A stretch of 64,000 nucleotides of DNA, from positions 124,001 through 188,000 of the forward strand of contig NZ_CAKTFU010000002.1 in NCBI RefSeq assembly GCF_934561205.1, written 5' to 3'. Shown one piece after another: positions 1 through 7,233 of the stretch. Positions within the stretch are counted from its first letter, which is position 1; every line of letters starts with the position of its first letter. Below the pieces are notes generated by a model that saw nothing but the letters and a program-made list of their open reading frames with translations, was not told where the DNA came from and searched no databases. A program made the translations under genes and the position numbers. Source of the stretch: an uncultured Gemmiger sp. GTDB taxonomy: Bacteria; Bacillota; Clostridia; Oscillospirales; Ruminococcaceae.

Positions 1-60
1 CGGGTAAGGCGGCCCGTCTGCTGAAGGAGGAGGCTCTGCAATGCGTTACCGGGCGGATGT
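1..60 (+). CDS. C-terminal end of an upstream gene (partial)
   Basis: One frame is open from the window edge to a TAA at 58-60 and uses the same CTG/AAG/GAG-rich codons as the neighbouring genes. It encodes the tail GKAARLLKEEALQC followed by VTGRM. It overlaps the next start by 20 bases, as in a translationally coupled pair. The next gene belongs to a family whose usual upstream partner is a radical SAM protein of the TIGR03916 type, so this is probably that partner. That identity is inference from context, because too little of the protein is visible. Confidence 0.45.
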
Positions 61-808
61 AAGGGACATTATCTATCGCTACGACGGCAGTTTTGCCGGC
101 TTTTTGTGCTGCGTGTTTGAAAGCTATACCCGAAAAGAAATCCCGTCGGAAATTGTAACACCGGAAACAGAGCAACCTATGCTGTTTGAGATGCGCAATA
201 TCTCCACCGAAAAGGAAAAAGCCCGACGCGTAGCGGTCGGGCTGAAACGGTTGGGTGCATCGGTCGAGGATCGCGTAAGAGTGGGCTTTTTGTCGTGCGC
301 AGAGGAAAAGGATTTGGTTTTGCTGCGGTTTATCCGCCTGTGCTTTGCGCAGGGTGGACAGACGGCACAGATGCTGGGACATACGCAGGTGGCGGACGCC
401 TTTGCGCTGGAACGCACGGTAAACAATGAAATTTGCCGTATGATCGAGCTTTTGCGCTTTGAGGAAAAGGATGGTATGCTGGGTGCGCAAATCCACCCGC
501 AAAACCGTGTGCTGCCCATGCTGCAAGCCCACTTTTGCAGCCGCCTGCCCGATGAGGATTTCCTGATTTACGATGCCACCCACAAGGAGGCTTTGTTTCG
601 GCAGAACGGCCAGGTGCAATACATGCGCATGGAGCGTTATGAGCACGCCGAAGGGGCTGACGAGTTGGCGTGGCAGGGATTGTGGAAACGCTTTTTTAAG
701 GCGTTGACCATTGAAGAACGCCGCAACGAAAAACTGCAGACGCAGCATGTCCCCCTGCGCTATCGGCAGGATATGCCGGAAATGCGAAAAGATATTTTAC
801 AGCCGTAA
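41..808 (+). CDS. TIGR03915/DUF4130 family putative DNA metabolism protein
   Basis: A 255-residue protein of the family annotated as probable DNA metabolism protein (DUF4130). Recognisable stretches are the start around YRYDGSFAGFLCCVFESY, the central QMLGHTQVADAF, and the C-terminal block around PDEDFLIYDATHKEALF. The family normally sits directly downstream of a radical SAM protein proposed to act in DNA repair or modification; the coupled gene fragment at 1-60 fits that. The biochemical activity is not established. The start follows a purine-rich AAGGAGGAGG ribosome site. The gene is convergent with the BlaI-like repressor gene behind it. Confidence 0.85.
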   Translation: MRYRADVRDIIYRYDGSFAGFLCCVFESYTRKEIPSEIVTPETEQPMLFEMRNISTEKEKARRVAVGLKRLGASVEDRVRVGFLSCAEEKDLVLLRFIRLCFAQGGQTAQMLGHTQVADAFALERTVNNEICRMIELLRFEEKDGMLGAQIHPQNRVLPMLQAHFCSRLPDEDFLIYDATHKEALFRQNGQVQYMRMERYEHAEGADELAWQGLWKRFFKALTIEERRNEKLQTQHVPLRYRQDMPEMRKDILQP

Positions 809-817
809 AAAGGCGGC

Positions 818-1210
818 TTAATCGTAGTCATATTCCGGATTTTCGGCCTGATATTCGCCCAAAAAGCGCAAAAGGCGCTCGACGTCGGCGTAGGAAATGC
901 GCCCTGTGTCGGCCAACACCCGCACCATGGCACGCAGATCGCCGCCATACAGCGTTTGCAGATGCTGCTGGCTGACGGCGGCACAGTAGGTGGTGTGGCG
1001 CACAAGCGGGAAATAGACGTTTTTGCTTTTTTCTTTTTCGCTGCGGACAAAGGACTTTTTTTCCAGCCGCAGCAGAAAATTCAACAGGGTCGAATCTGCC
1101 CAGCGGCATTCTGCCGGAAGATGGGTCGCGATATCGCGCCGTGTGGCGGGCGCGCGGCACGCCCACAGCGCTGCCATGACCTGTTCCTCACTGTGTGATA
1201 GAGTCTGCAT
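818..1210 (-). CDS. BlaI/MecI/CopY family transcriptional repressor
   Basis: A 130-residue Penicillinase_R family repressor. The N-terminal winged helix (residues about 1-75, with SHSEEQVMAALW, the helix ending in RRDIATHL, and TLLNFLLRLEKK) binds DNA as a dimer; the C-terminal part dimerises and in BlaI/MecI is cleaved by a BlaR1/MecR1 peptidase. No BlaR1-like gene and no beta-lactamase lie nearby, so this is an orphan. Its promoter region carries TACA-NN-TGTA palindromes typical of BlaI operators, pointing to autorepression and possible control of serC on the other side. The inducing signal cannot be told. Confidence 0.85.
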   Translation of the reverse strand: MQTLSHSEEQVMAALWACRAPATRRDIATHLPAECRWADSTLLNFLLRLEKKSFVRSEKEKSKNVYFPLVRHTTYCAAVSQQHLQTLYGGDLRAMVRVLADTGRISYADVERLLRFLGEYQAENPEYDYD

Positions 1211-1222
1211 AGGAATCTCCTT

Positions 1223-1266
1223 TTTTACAGATGTAAAAGATGCTGTAATTATATTTTACATCTGTG
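1223..1266. promoter_or_regulatory. Two BlaI-type operators flanking the repressor's own -10 box
   Basis: Operator 1 at 1223-1238 is a near-perfect palindrome with core TACA-GA-TGTA (1226-1235). Operator 2 at 1254-1266 has core TACA-TC-TGTG. A minus-strand TATAAT lies between them (plus 1248-1253), so dimers bound here would block transcription of the repressor gene. The cores match the TACAnnTGTA consensus of BlaI/MecI/CopY repressors. Confidence 0.7.
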
Positions 1267-1335
1267 GGAGATAAAATGCAAGAGTCTTGTGCTGCAAAAT
1301 TTTTAGGTGATTTTCCGCCACGGAAAGACACTTTG

Positions 1336-1351
1336 TTTTACAAATGTAAAA
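1336..1351. promoter_or_regulatory. Third BlaI-type operator, on the serC side
   Basis: TTTTACAAATGTAAAA is a perfect 16-base palindrome with core TACA-AA-TGTA (1339-1348), the same pattern as the two operators beside the repressor gene. It sits about 85 bases upstream of the serC -35 box, so it could help form a looped complex or control an unseen upstream promoter. Confidence 0.6.
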
Positions 1352-1434
1352 TAAAGTGTGCGCAATAAACGGACATTTAGCTATTCTGCAAAAACAAACC
1401 GCTGCTGCGAGCATGTTTTCGGAATGTTGCCAAC

Positions 1435-1520
1435 TTGCTATGTTCCGTTTCCCTCACTATACTATATACATAGACGCAACGATGCGCGATGGGCAGCATC
1501 CGAGGGTGCTGCCCGTTTTA
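1435..1520 (+). promoter_or_regulatory. serC promoter and leader hairpin
   Basis: TTGCTA (1435-1440), 17 bases, TATACT (1458-1463) forms a good sigma-A promoter. The roughly 70-base leader contains an 8-bp hairpin (GGGCAGCA 1491-1498 with TGCTGCCC 1507-1514) followed by GTTTTAT, which looks like a weak intrinsic terminator ahead of the serC ribosome site. The rest of the 1211-1539 gap holds the BlaI operators and nothing else I can support. Confidence 0.6.
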
Positions 1521-1539
1521 TATTAGGGAGGAATGGAAA

Positions 1540-2637
1540 ATGGCCAGAGTATATAATTTCAGTGCAGGGCCTTCGATGCTGCCGGAGAGTGTTTTGAAAA
1601 CCGCACAGGCGGAGCTGTTGGATTACCGCGGTTCCGGCATGAGCGTTATGGAGATGAGCCACCGCAGCAAGTGGTTTGAGAAAATTCTGGAAAACACCGA
1701 GGCCTCCATGCGGCGGGTATTGAATATCCCTGACAATTATAAAGTGGGCTTTTTCCAGGGCGGTGCGACCCAGCAGTTTGCCATGGTGCCGCTGAACTTT
1801 ATGACCACCGGTACGGCAGATTACCTTGTGACCGGCAATTTCAGCAAAAAGGCAGCCGAGGAGGCCGCTAAGTTCGGCACGGCCCGCATTGCCGCCAGCA
1901 GCAAGGATAAGAATTTTACCTATATCCCCGATGTGAACGCCATTGACTACGACCCGAATGCCAGCTATATCCATATCTGCCAGAACAACACCATTTTCGG
2001 CACCAAATATAAGGAAGTGCCGCAGGTGGAGGGCGTGCCGCTGGTGGCGGATATGAGCTCGATGATCTGCTCTGAGCCGGTGGATGTCAGCAAATACGGC
2101 GTCATCTACTTCGGCGTACAGAAAAACATTGCCCCCGCCGGTATGGCGGTCGCCATCGTACGCGAGGACCTGCTGGGCAAGGCTGCCAAAGGAATGGAGC
2201 CTGCGCAGATTCCGACAATGATGAACTACACCACCCTGCTGAACGCCGACAGCATGTACAATACCCCGCCCTGCTGGTGCATTTATATGACGGGTCTTGT
2301 CATGCAGTATCTGGAAAAGGAAATCGGCGGTCTTGCCGAGATGAAGAAAATCAACGAGGCGAAGGCGAATGTGCTGTACGAGTATCTGGACGGGCAGGAT
2401 TTCTACAAAAATCCCGTGCAGAAGGAATACCGCAGCCTGATGAACGTCACCTTTACCAGCCCCGACGCCGACACCGACAAGGCATTCTGCGCCGCGGCGA
2501 CCGAGGCAGGCTTCGTGAACCTGAAGGGACATCGCCTGGTGGGCGGTATGCGTGCGTCCATCTACAACGCCATGCCGCCGGAGGGCGTTGCCAAGCTGGT
2601 CGATTTTATGGAGAAGTTCCGCAAGGAGCATGAATAA
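1540..2637 (+). CDS. serC: Phosphoserine aminotransferase
   Basis: A PLP-dependent class V aminotransferase that converts 3-phosphohydroxypyruvate and glutamate to phosphoserine, the second step of serine synthesis; the same enzyme can serve PLP synthesis. At 365 residues it has the family's usual length. It starts with the hallmark NFSAGPSMLPESVL, and the PLP-binding lysine is Lys195 in FGVQKNIAPAG. An earlier in-frame ATG at 1489 would add 17 unrelated residues; the start at 1540 has AGGGAGGA seven bases upstream. serA follows 15 bases later in the same operon. Confidence 0.97.
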   Translation: MARVYNFSAGPSMLPESVLKTAQAELLDYRGSGMSVMEMSHRSKWFEKILENTEASMRRVLNIPDNYKVGFFQGGATQQFAMVPLNFMTTGTADYLVTGNFSKKAAEEAAKFGTARIAASSKDKNFTYIPDVNAIDYDPNASYIHICQNNTIFGTKYKEVPQVEGVPLVADMSSMICSEPVDVSKYGVIYFGVQKNIAPAGMAVAIVREDLLGKAAKGMEPAQIPTMMNYTTLLNADSMYNTPPCWCIYMTGLVMQYLEKEIGGLAEMKKINEAKANVLYEYLDGQDFYKNPVQKEYRSLMNVTFTSPDADTDKAFCAAATEAGFVNLKGHRLVGGMRASIYNAMPPEGVAKLVDFMEKFRKEHE

Positions 2638-2652
2638 GAGAGGGTATATTCT

Positions 2653-3813
2653 ATGTATACGATCAAAACGCTGAACGCGATCTCCCCTGCGGGGCTGAGC
2701 AAGCTGCCCGCCAACCAGTTTGAGGTCAACAATGATTCCGATGCACTGGACGGCATTTTGGTGCGCAGTGCCGACATGCACGATATGCCCCTGCCGGACA
2801 GCCTTCTGGCGATCGCCCGCGCGGGTGCGGGTACCAACAATATCCCCGTAGATGCCTGCACAGCGGCGGGTATTGTGGTGTTCAACACGCCCGGTGCCAA
2901 CGCAAACGCCGTGGCAGAGCTGGTCGTCGGTGCATTGGTGGCGGGCAGCCGCAACATGGTGGACGCCGTGAACTGGGCGCAGACCCTGAAAGGGCGCGAC
3001 ACCATCGCCAAAGATGTGGAAAAAGGCAAAAAGCAGTTTGTCGGGCCGGAACTGCGCGGTAAGACGCTGGGCGTTATTGGTCTGGGAGCCATCGGCGCCC
3101 GCGTGGCCAACGCCGCTGTGGCGCTGGGCATGGAGGTGCTGGGTTACGACCCGTACATTTCTATTGATGCGGCATGGAGCCTTTCGCGCAGTGTGCAGCA
3201 CTGCGTCACCCTGAGCGATATGCTGCCCCGCTGCGATTACCTGACCATCCATGTTCCCTACCTGCCCACGACCCGCCACACCATCAATGCCCAGACGCTG
3301 GCTATGTGCAAGGAGGGCGTACAGGTGCTGAACTTTGCGCGCGGGGAGCTGGTGGACAATGCGGCCCTGCTGGATGCTTTGAACAGCGGCAAGGTGGCGC
3401 GGTACTTCTGTGATTTTCCCAGCGAGGAGCTGCTGGGCGTCAAGGGCGTGGCCTGCACGCCGCATCTGGGTGCCAGCACCCCCGAAAGCGAGACCAACTG
3501 TGCAGTTATGGCGGCGGCCGAGTTGAGCGACTACCTGAAAAATGGCAACATTACCCACAGTGTCAATCTGCCGGACGTCAGCCAGCCCCGCATCCACGGT
3601 AAGCGCATCTGCATTATCCATAAAAATGAGCCGGGCGCAATTTCCGCCATCACCGGCATTTTGACGCAGGCGCGGTTGAATATCGAAAACATGGTCAACA
3701 AGGGGAAAAAGGACGTGGCCTACACGATGCTGGACGTTACCGGCGATGTGACCGATACACTGGCTGAGGAGCTGCGCGGCATTGACGCCGCCATCCGTGT
3801 ACGAATCCTGTAA
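2653..3813 (+). CDS. serA: D-3-phosphoglycerate dehydrogenase
   Basis: The first committed enzyme of serine synthesis: it oxidises 3-phosphoglycerate with NAD+. The 386-residue protein has the 2-hydroxyacid dehydrogenase fold, with the Rossmann motif GLGAIG at about 143-148, a catalytic Arg at about 230 (NFARGELVDNAAL) and a catalytic His at about 271 (TPHLGAS). A C-terminal ACT domain (about 317-386, IIHKNEPGAISAITGIL) is the usual site of feedback by serine. Co-transcribed with serC and closed by a strong terminator. Confidence 0.96.
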   Translation: MYTIKTLNAISPAGLSKLPANQFEVNNDSDALDGILVRSADMHDMPLPDSLLAIARAGAGTNNIPVDACTAAGIVVFNTPGANANAVAELVVGALVAGSRNMVDAVNWAQTLKGRDTIAKDVEKGKKQFVGPELRGKTLGVIGLGAIGARVANAAVALGMEVLGYDPYISIDAAWSLSRSVQHCVTLSDMLPRCDYLTIHVPYLPTTRHTINAQTLAMCKEGVQVLNFARGELVDNAALLDALNSGKVARYFCDFPSEELLGVKGVACTPHLGASTPESETNCAVMAAAELSDYLKNGNITHSVNLPDVSQPRIHGKRICIIHKNEPGAISAITGILTQARLNIENMVNKGKKDVAYTMLDVTGDVTDTLAEELRGIDAAIRVRIL

Positions 3814-3820
3814 CAGGCAA

Positions 3821-3854
3821 AATCCCTGCCGCATTTTGCGGCAGGGATTTTTTG
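3821..3854 (+). terminator. Terminator of serC-serA
   Basis: A 13-bp perfect stem (AATCCCTGCCGCA with TGCGGCAGGGATT), a three-base loop and a T run. Confidence 0.9.
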
Positions 3855-3899
3855 CGGCGATGGTTTGCGAATTTTGGCAAAGTATGCTATACTAAAATG

Positions 3900-4070
3900 T
3901 CAGCGCATATGCTGCACAGCCTTGTCAAGATCGGCCAGGGTCTTTTCGGCGCCTTTGGCCAGCTTGTGCACGGTGCGGCGCATCTCGCGCCGATCCTTTG
4001 TGGCAAGGCAGACAGTTGCCGAGCCGACGGCAACGCCTGCCACGGCAGCAAACATAGTGGAAAGATTCAT
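3900..4070 (-). CDS. Small membrane protein of unknown function (56 aa)
   Basis: A short open frame encoding MNLSTMFAAVAGVAVGSA, continuing TVCLATKDRREMRR and ending in DLDKAVQHMR. Residues 4-23 form one hydrophobic segment; the remainder is a charged, probably helical cytoplasmic tail rich in Lys and Arg. An AAAGGAGCG ribosome site precedes the ATG and codon use matches the chromosome, so I take it as real. It resembles the small one-helix, YtxH-like proteins common in Clostridia, but no function can be assigned. It faces the serA terminator and diverges from the pyridoxal kinase gene. Confidence 0.65.
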   Translation of the reverse strand: MNLSTMFAAVAGVAVGSATVCLATKDRREMRRTVHKLAKGAEKTLADLDKAVQHMR

Positions 4071-4253
4071 CGCAGGAACGCTCCTTTCTTGATTTGAGAT
4101 GGAACTATTTTCTGCAGATGCGATGCAATTATTCGCAAAAGCGCAAATAAAGTTTTTGCTTCGCCCGATTCCGCCCTTTTTTGTGGGGGATTTTGTGGTA
4201 CGATGACAGCGAAATCAAAGGCAACAAAATTAACAGGAAAAGGGTCTGTGCGT

Positions 4254-5084
4254 ATGTCCAATGCACCAAAAACAGTATTAGCCATTCATGATTTGCCCGG
4301 CTTTGGCCGAGCAGCACTGGCGGTTATCGTGCCGGTGCTGTCTGCCCTGGGGGTACAGGCGGTGGCCCTGCCCACGGCAGTGCTTTCCACCCATACAGGC
4401 GGGCTGGGTACACCCGCCAAGCTCTCCAACCCCGGATACGGGCCGGCGGCGCTGGACCATTATAAACGGCTGGGGCTGCAATTTGACTGTATCTACTCGG
4501 GGTATCTTGCGGACAGCGCCCAGGCGCACTTGGTAGAACAGGCGTTCACCCTGTGGCCCAACGCGCTGAAGGTCGTTGACCCGGTCATGGGCGACGGCGG
4601 GCAGATGTATCGGGGGCTGAGCGCCGATCTGGTGCAGGCTATGCAAACGCTGTGCGCCCGTGCGGATGTCATTGTGCCCAACATGACCGAGGCCGCCCTG
4701 CTGCTGGGGGATGAACTGCCCGGCGTACAGGGCGCAGAACAGGCGGCACGACAGGCGGCAAGGCTGGTCAAACTGGCACCCCAGGTTGTCGTGACCGGGG
4801 TGACGGGGCTTTCGGACGGGCGGTGCATCGGCTGTGTGGGCGCCGGGCGCGGCGGCGAGGGCTACTGCGTAAAAACGCCGATGATCCCGCGGATGTACCA
4901 TGGCACGGGGGATATTTTCGGCGCTGTGTTGGTGGGGCGTATGCTGCAGGGCAACGTGCCGCAGGCAGCCGTGCAGGCGGCAGCCGCCTTTGTGGCCGAG
5001 TGCATCCGCCAGACGCCGGAGGGCGCGGACGAACGGCTGGGTGTGTGGCTGGAGGCCGCTTTGCCCAAATTGATGCCCCAATAA
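4254..5084 (+). CDS. Pyridoxal/pyridoxamine kinase
   Basis: A ribokinase-fold kinase that phosphorylates B6 vitamers with ATP to give PLP or PMP. Family marks: the N-terminal IHDLPGFGRAAL, PTAVLSTHTGG, the metal/ATP segment VVDPVMGDGG, IVPNMTEAALLLG, and the C-terminal anion-hole motif HGTGDIFGAVL with the catalytic Asp. Length is 276 residues from the ATG at 4254, which follows AGGAAAAGGG; the upstream in-frame ATG at 4203 would add 17 polar residues without a ribosome site. It sits close to serC, a PLP enzyme. PdxY and PdxK cannot be separated by eye. Confidence 0.9.
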   Translation: MSNAPKTVLAIHDLPGFGRAALAVIVPVLSALGVQAVALPTAVLSTHTGGLGTPAKLSNPGYGPAALDHYKRLGLQFDCIYSGYLADSAQAHLVEQAFTLWPNALKVVDPVMGDGGQMYRGLSADLVQAMQTLCARADVIVPNMTEAALLLGDELPGVQGAEQAARQAARLVKLAPQVVVTGVTGLSDGRCIGCVGAGRGGEGYCVKTPMIPRMYHGTGDIFGAVLVGRMLQGNVPQAAVQAAAAFVAECIRQTPEGADERLGVWLEAALPKLMPQ

Positions 5085-5115
5085 AATTTGTACAAAATGC
5101 AGAGGATGTTTGAAT

Positions 5116-5625
5116 ATGGCAACGGTCAATATCGTACTGGTGGAACCGCAGATTCCCCAAAACTCCGGCAATATTGCGCGCACCTGCGCGGTTACCGGCG
5201 CACGCCTGCACATGGTGGGGCCAATGGGCTTTACCATTGACGACAAAAAATTAAAGCGCGCCGGGCTTGACTATTGGCACCAGCTTGATATAACATATTA
5301 TAAAGACCTTGCAGACTTTTTTGCCAAGAATGAGGGACCGTTTTTCTACTTTACCTCCAAAGGGCCCCGCCGCCATGTGGATGTAAGCTACCCTGACGGC
5401 GCGTACCTTGTATTTGGACGCGAGGACGCAGGTCTGCCCGAAGAACTGCTGGCTGCCCATGAGGCAGATTGTGTGCGTATGCCCATGCGCCGCGGCGAAC
5501 GCTGCCTGAATCTTTCCAACGCGGTAGCTGTCGGCGTGTATGAGGTGCTGCGCCAGTGGGACTTTGCGGATCTGGAAACCCATGGACAACTGACCCGTTA
5601 CAACTGGAGTGAGAAAGTACAATGA
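5116..5625 (+). CDS. trmL: tRNA (cytidine(34)-2'-O)-methyltransferase
   Basis: A SPOUT-class methyltransferase that 2'-O-methylates the wobble base of certain tRNA-Leu isoacceptors using SAM. The 169-residue protein has the three knot motifs: PQNSGNIARTC near the start, YLVFGREDAGLPEE in the middle, and LNLSNAVAVGVYE near the end. I use the ATG at 5116 rather than the TTG two codons earlier because AGAGGA is then at a normal distance. Its stop overlaps the degV start (ATGA), so the two are translationally coupled. Confidence 0.94.
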   Translation: MATVNIVLVEPQIPQNSGNIARTCAVTGARLHMVGPMGFTIDDKKLKRAGLDYWHQLDITYYKDLADFFAKNEGPFFYFTSKGPRRHVDVSYPDGAYLVFGREDAGLPEELLAAHEADCVRMPMRRGERCLNLSNAVAVGVYEVLRQWDFADLETHGQLTRYNWSEKVQ

Positions 5626-6524
5626 GTAAGATCGGTTTTTTGACGGATTCCTGTTCTGATATACCGCAGGAACTGGCGGACAAATACGGCATTGAGGTCG
5701 TTGGGTTCCCCATCAACCTGGACGGTAAGGAATATATCGAGCGCCGCGATATGACCAACAATGAATTTTACGAGATGATGCGCAATTCGGACGCGGTACC
5801 CACCACGGCTGCCATCACGCAGCTGCAATGGTGTGAAATTTACCAGCGCTATGAAGCCGAAGGCTACACCGACCTTGTGCATCTGGTGATGAACGGCGGC
5901 GGCTCCAGCACCTATAATAACGCTCTGAAAGCAGTCGAGATGTTTGACGAGGAATGTCCCGGCCACACCTTGCGTGTGCGCGTGCTGGACAGCCACACCT
6001 ATTCGATGCCCTACGGCTGGTATTTCTGCGAGTGCGCCCGCAAGGTGCGCAACGGCGGCGAGCTGAACGCCTGTGTGGACGAATTGCTGCGCAAGCTGGA
6101 CTGTGTGGAAATTTGTCTGGCTGCGTACAGCCTGCGCCAGATGAAAAAGTCCGGGCGTGTCAGCGCGGCGGCTGCCGTGGTGGGCGATTTGCTGGGCATC
6201 CGCCCCATTATCAGCCTGAATGACGGCGTTTCCAAGGTGGAAAGCAAGGTGCGCGGCGATGCCGCCGTGCCTGCCGCTATGGTCAAGTGGGTGCAGGGGC
6301 GCGTGGACAACGTCAAGGATATGCCCTATATGGTGGCGTACACCTCCGGCACCGCCAAGCGGGACGAACTGGTCAAGCTGTGCAGAAAGACCTTTGGCCA
6401 CCCGCCAATGTTCGTGTTCCAGCTGGGCGGCGTTGTCAGCGCCAATACAGGGCCGGACGCTGTTGCCATCGTCTTTGAAGGACATCCCCGCCATCTGGAG
6501 GCTTATACCCCTTCCCTGCCGTAA
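5622..6524 (+). CDS. DegV family fatty-acid-binding protein
   Basis: A 300-residue DegV/FakB-type protein. These bind a fatty acid between two domains and, with a FakA kinase, present it for phosphorylation so that exogenous fatty acids enter phospholipid synthesis. Visible marks: IGFLTDSCSDIP at the start, VPTTAAITQLQW, MNGGGSSTYNNA, LDSHTYSMPYGW, and PIISLNDGV. FakA is not in the window, so the partner is an assumption. The gene is coupled to trmL by an ATGA overlap and ends at a hairpin terminator. Confidence 0.9.
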   Translation: MSKIGFLTDSCSDIPQELADKYGIEVVGFPINLDGKEYIERRDMTNNEFYEMMRNSDAVPTTAAITQLQWCEIYQRYEAEGYTDLVHLVMNGGGSSTYNNALKAVEMFDEECPGHTLRVRVLDSHTYSMPYGWYFCECARKVRNGGELNACVDELLRKLDCVEICLAAYSLRQMKKSGRVSAAAAVVGDLLGIRPIISLNDGVSKVESKVRGDAAVPAAMVKWVQGRVDNVKDMPYMVAYTSGTAKRDELVKLCRKTFGHPPMFVFQLGGVVSANTGPDAVAIVFEGHPRHLEAYTPSLP

Positions 6525-6540
6525 AACAGCAAAAAAGTTT

Positions 6541-6574
6541 GCAGCGCCCTCTTGCACGGGGACGCTGCTTTTGT
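6541..6574 (+). terminator. Terminator after degV
   Basis: GCAGCG pairs with CGCTGC (with extra CCC/GGG pairs inside) and is followed by TTTTGTT. It overlaps the promoter of the queT leader. Confidence 0.7.
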
Positions 6575-6580
6575 TATAAT
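6552..6580 (+). promoter_or_regulatory. Promoter of the queT leader
   Basis: TTGCAC (6552-6557), 17 bases, TATAAT (6575-6580). The expected transcript starts near 6587, giving a leader of about 110 bases. Confidence 0.8.
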
Positions 6581-6589
6581 AAGAATTTG

Positions 6590-6692
6590 TTGAGCAACTT
6601 AGGATTTTAGGCTCCGCCGCGCTTTGGGTGCGGCGCAAACCGACGCGAGGCTGGCGGTCTTGCGTGCGGTCAAAATCTATTCCGCCGGAGTA
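6590..6692 (+). promoter_or_regulatory. Candidate preQ1-III riboswitch controlling queT
   Basis: The leader between promoter and queT folds into a closed aptamer-like unit: a closing helix GATTTT (6603-6608) with AAAATC (6672-6677), an internal hairpin CGCCGC (6615-6620) with GCGGCG (6630-6635), and a second arm ACCGaCGC (6639-6646) with GCGtgCGGT (6662-6670). The ribosome site CGGAG (6686-6690) can also pair with CTCCG (6612-6616), a plausible way to hide it. preQ1-III riboswitches are described upstream of queT in Faecalibacterium relatives. The class assignment rests on gene context and architecture, not on a covariance match. Confidence 0.65.
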
Positions 6693-6696
6693 TTGT

Positions 6697-7221
6697 ATGA
6701 AAACAAACAAACTGTCCGTCATGCGGCTGGTGCGCTGCGCCGTAATTGCTGCTGTGTATGTCGTGCTGTGTCTGGCTTTGGCGCCGTTCAGTTATGGTGC
6801 TGTGCAGGTGCGCATTGCCGAAGCCCTTTGCCTGCTGCCCGTCTTTGGCGCCGAGTATATCGTCGGCGTGACGCTGGGCTGCTTTTTGGCAAACTTGCTG
6901 GGCTCCACGGTCATTGACGTGGTGTTTGGCACGCTGGCGACCCTGCTGGCATGCCTTGTCACCTACAAGCTGCGCGATGTGCGCGTGAAGGGGCTGGCGA
7001 TCCCGGCCTCGCTGCCGCCTGTTGTTTTTAATATGCTGATCGTCGGTGCGTTTGAGATCACCTTCTTCTTCTCCGATGCGGCGCCCACTGTGGCGCTGGC
7101 TGCCTTCAATGCCGTGGCAGTGGGCATCGGGGAGATCATAAGCTGCACGGTCGTGGGCGTTGCTCTGGTCAAGCTGGTGGAATCCAACGAAGGCTTAAAA
7201 CGCATCTTTACAGAAAAATAA
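6697..7221 (+). CDS. queT: QueT family queuosine-precursor ECF transporter S component
   Basis: The substrate-binding S component of an ECF transporter, predicted to import a queuosine precursor (preQ1 or a relative) together with the shared EcfAA'T module encoded elsewhere. The 174-residue protein is almost entirely hydrophobic with about five or six membrane helices and carries the family stretch FSYGAVQVRIAEALCLLP, then GAEYIVGVTLGCFLANLLGS. Start at 6697 with GGAG six bases upstream; the longer in-frame option at 6628 would translate the leader. It links to queH at 22.6 kb, which makes queuine later in the same pathway. Confidence 0.93.
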   Translation: MKTNKLSVMRLVRCAVIAAVYVVLCLALAPFSYGAVQVRIAEALCLLPVFGAEYIVGVTLGCFLANLLGSTVIDVVFGTLATLLACLVTYKLRDVRVKGLAIPASLPPVVFNMLIVGAFEITFFFSDAAPTVALAAFNAVAVGIGEIISCTVVGVALVKLVESNEGLKRIFTEK

Positions 7222-7233
7222 GAGGTTACTTCT

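Noticed and set aside
1462-3834. 790-codon minus-strand open frame opposite serC and serA
   Set aside because: It mirrors the biased codons of two certain genes, has a composition unlike real proteins (His/Gln/Ala-rich) and no ribosome site.
3852-4097. 81- and 75-codon plus-strand frames after serA
   Set aside because: They start inside or next to the serA terminator; the minus-strand 56-residue frame has the ribosome site and membrane-protein pattern.
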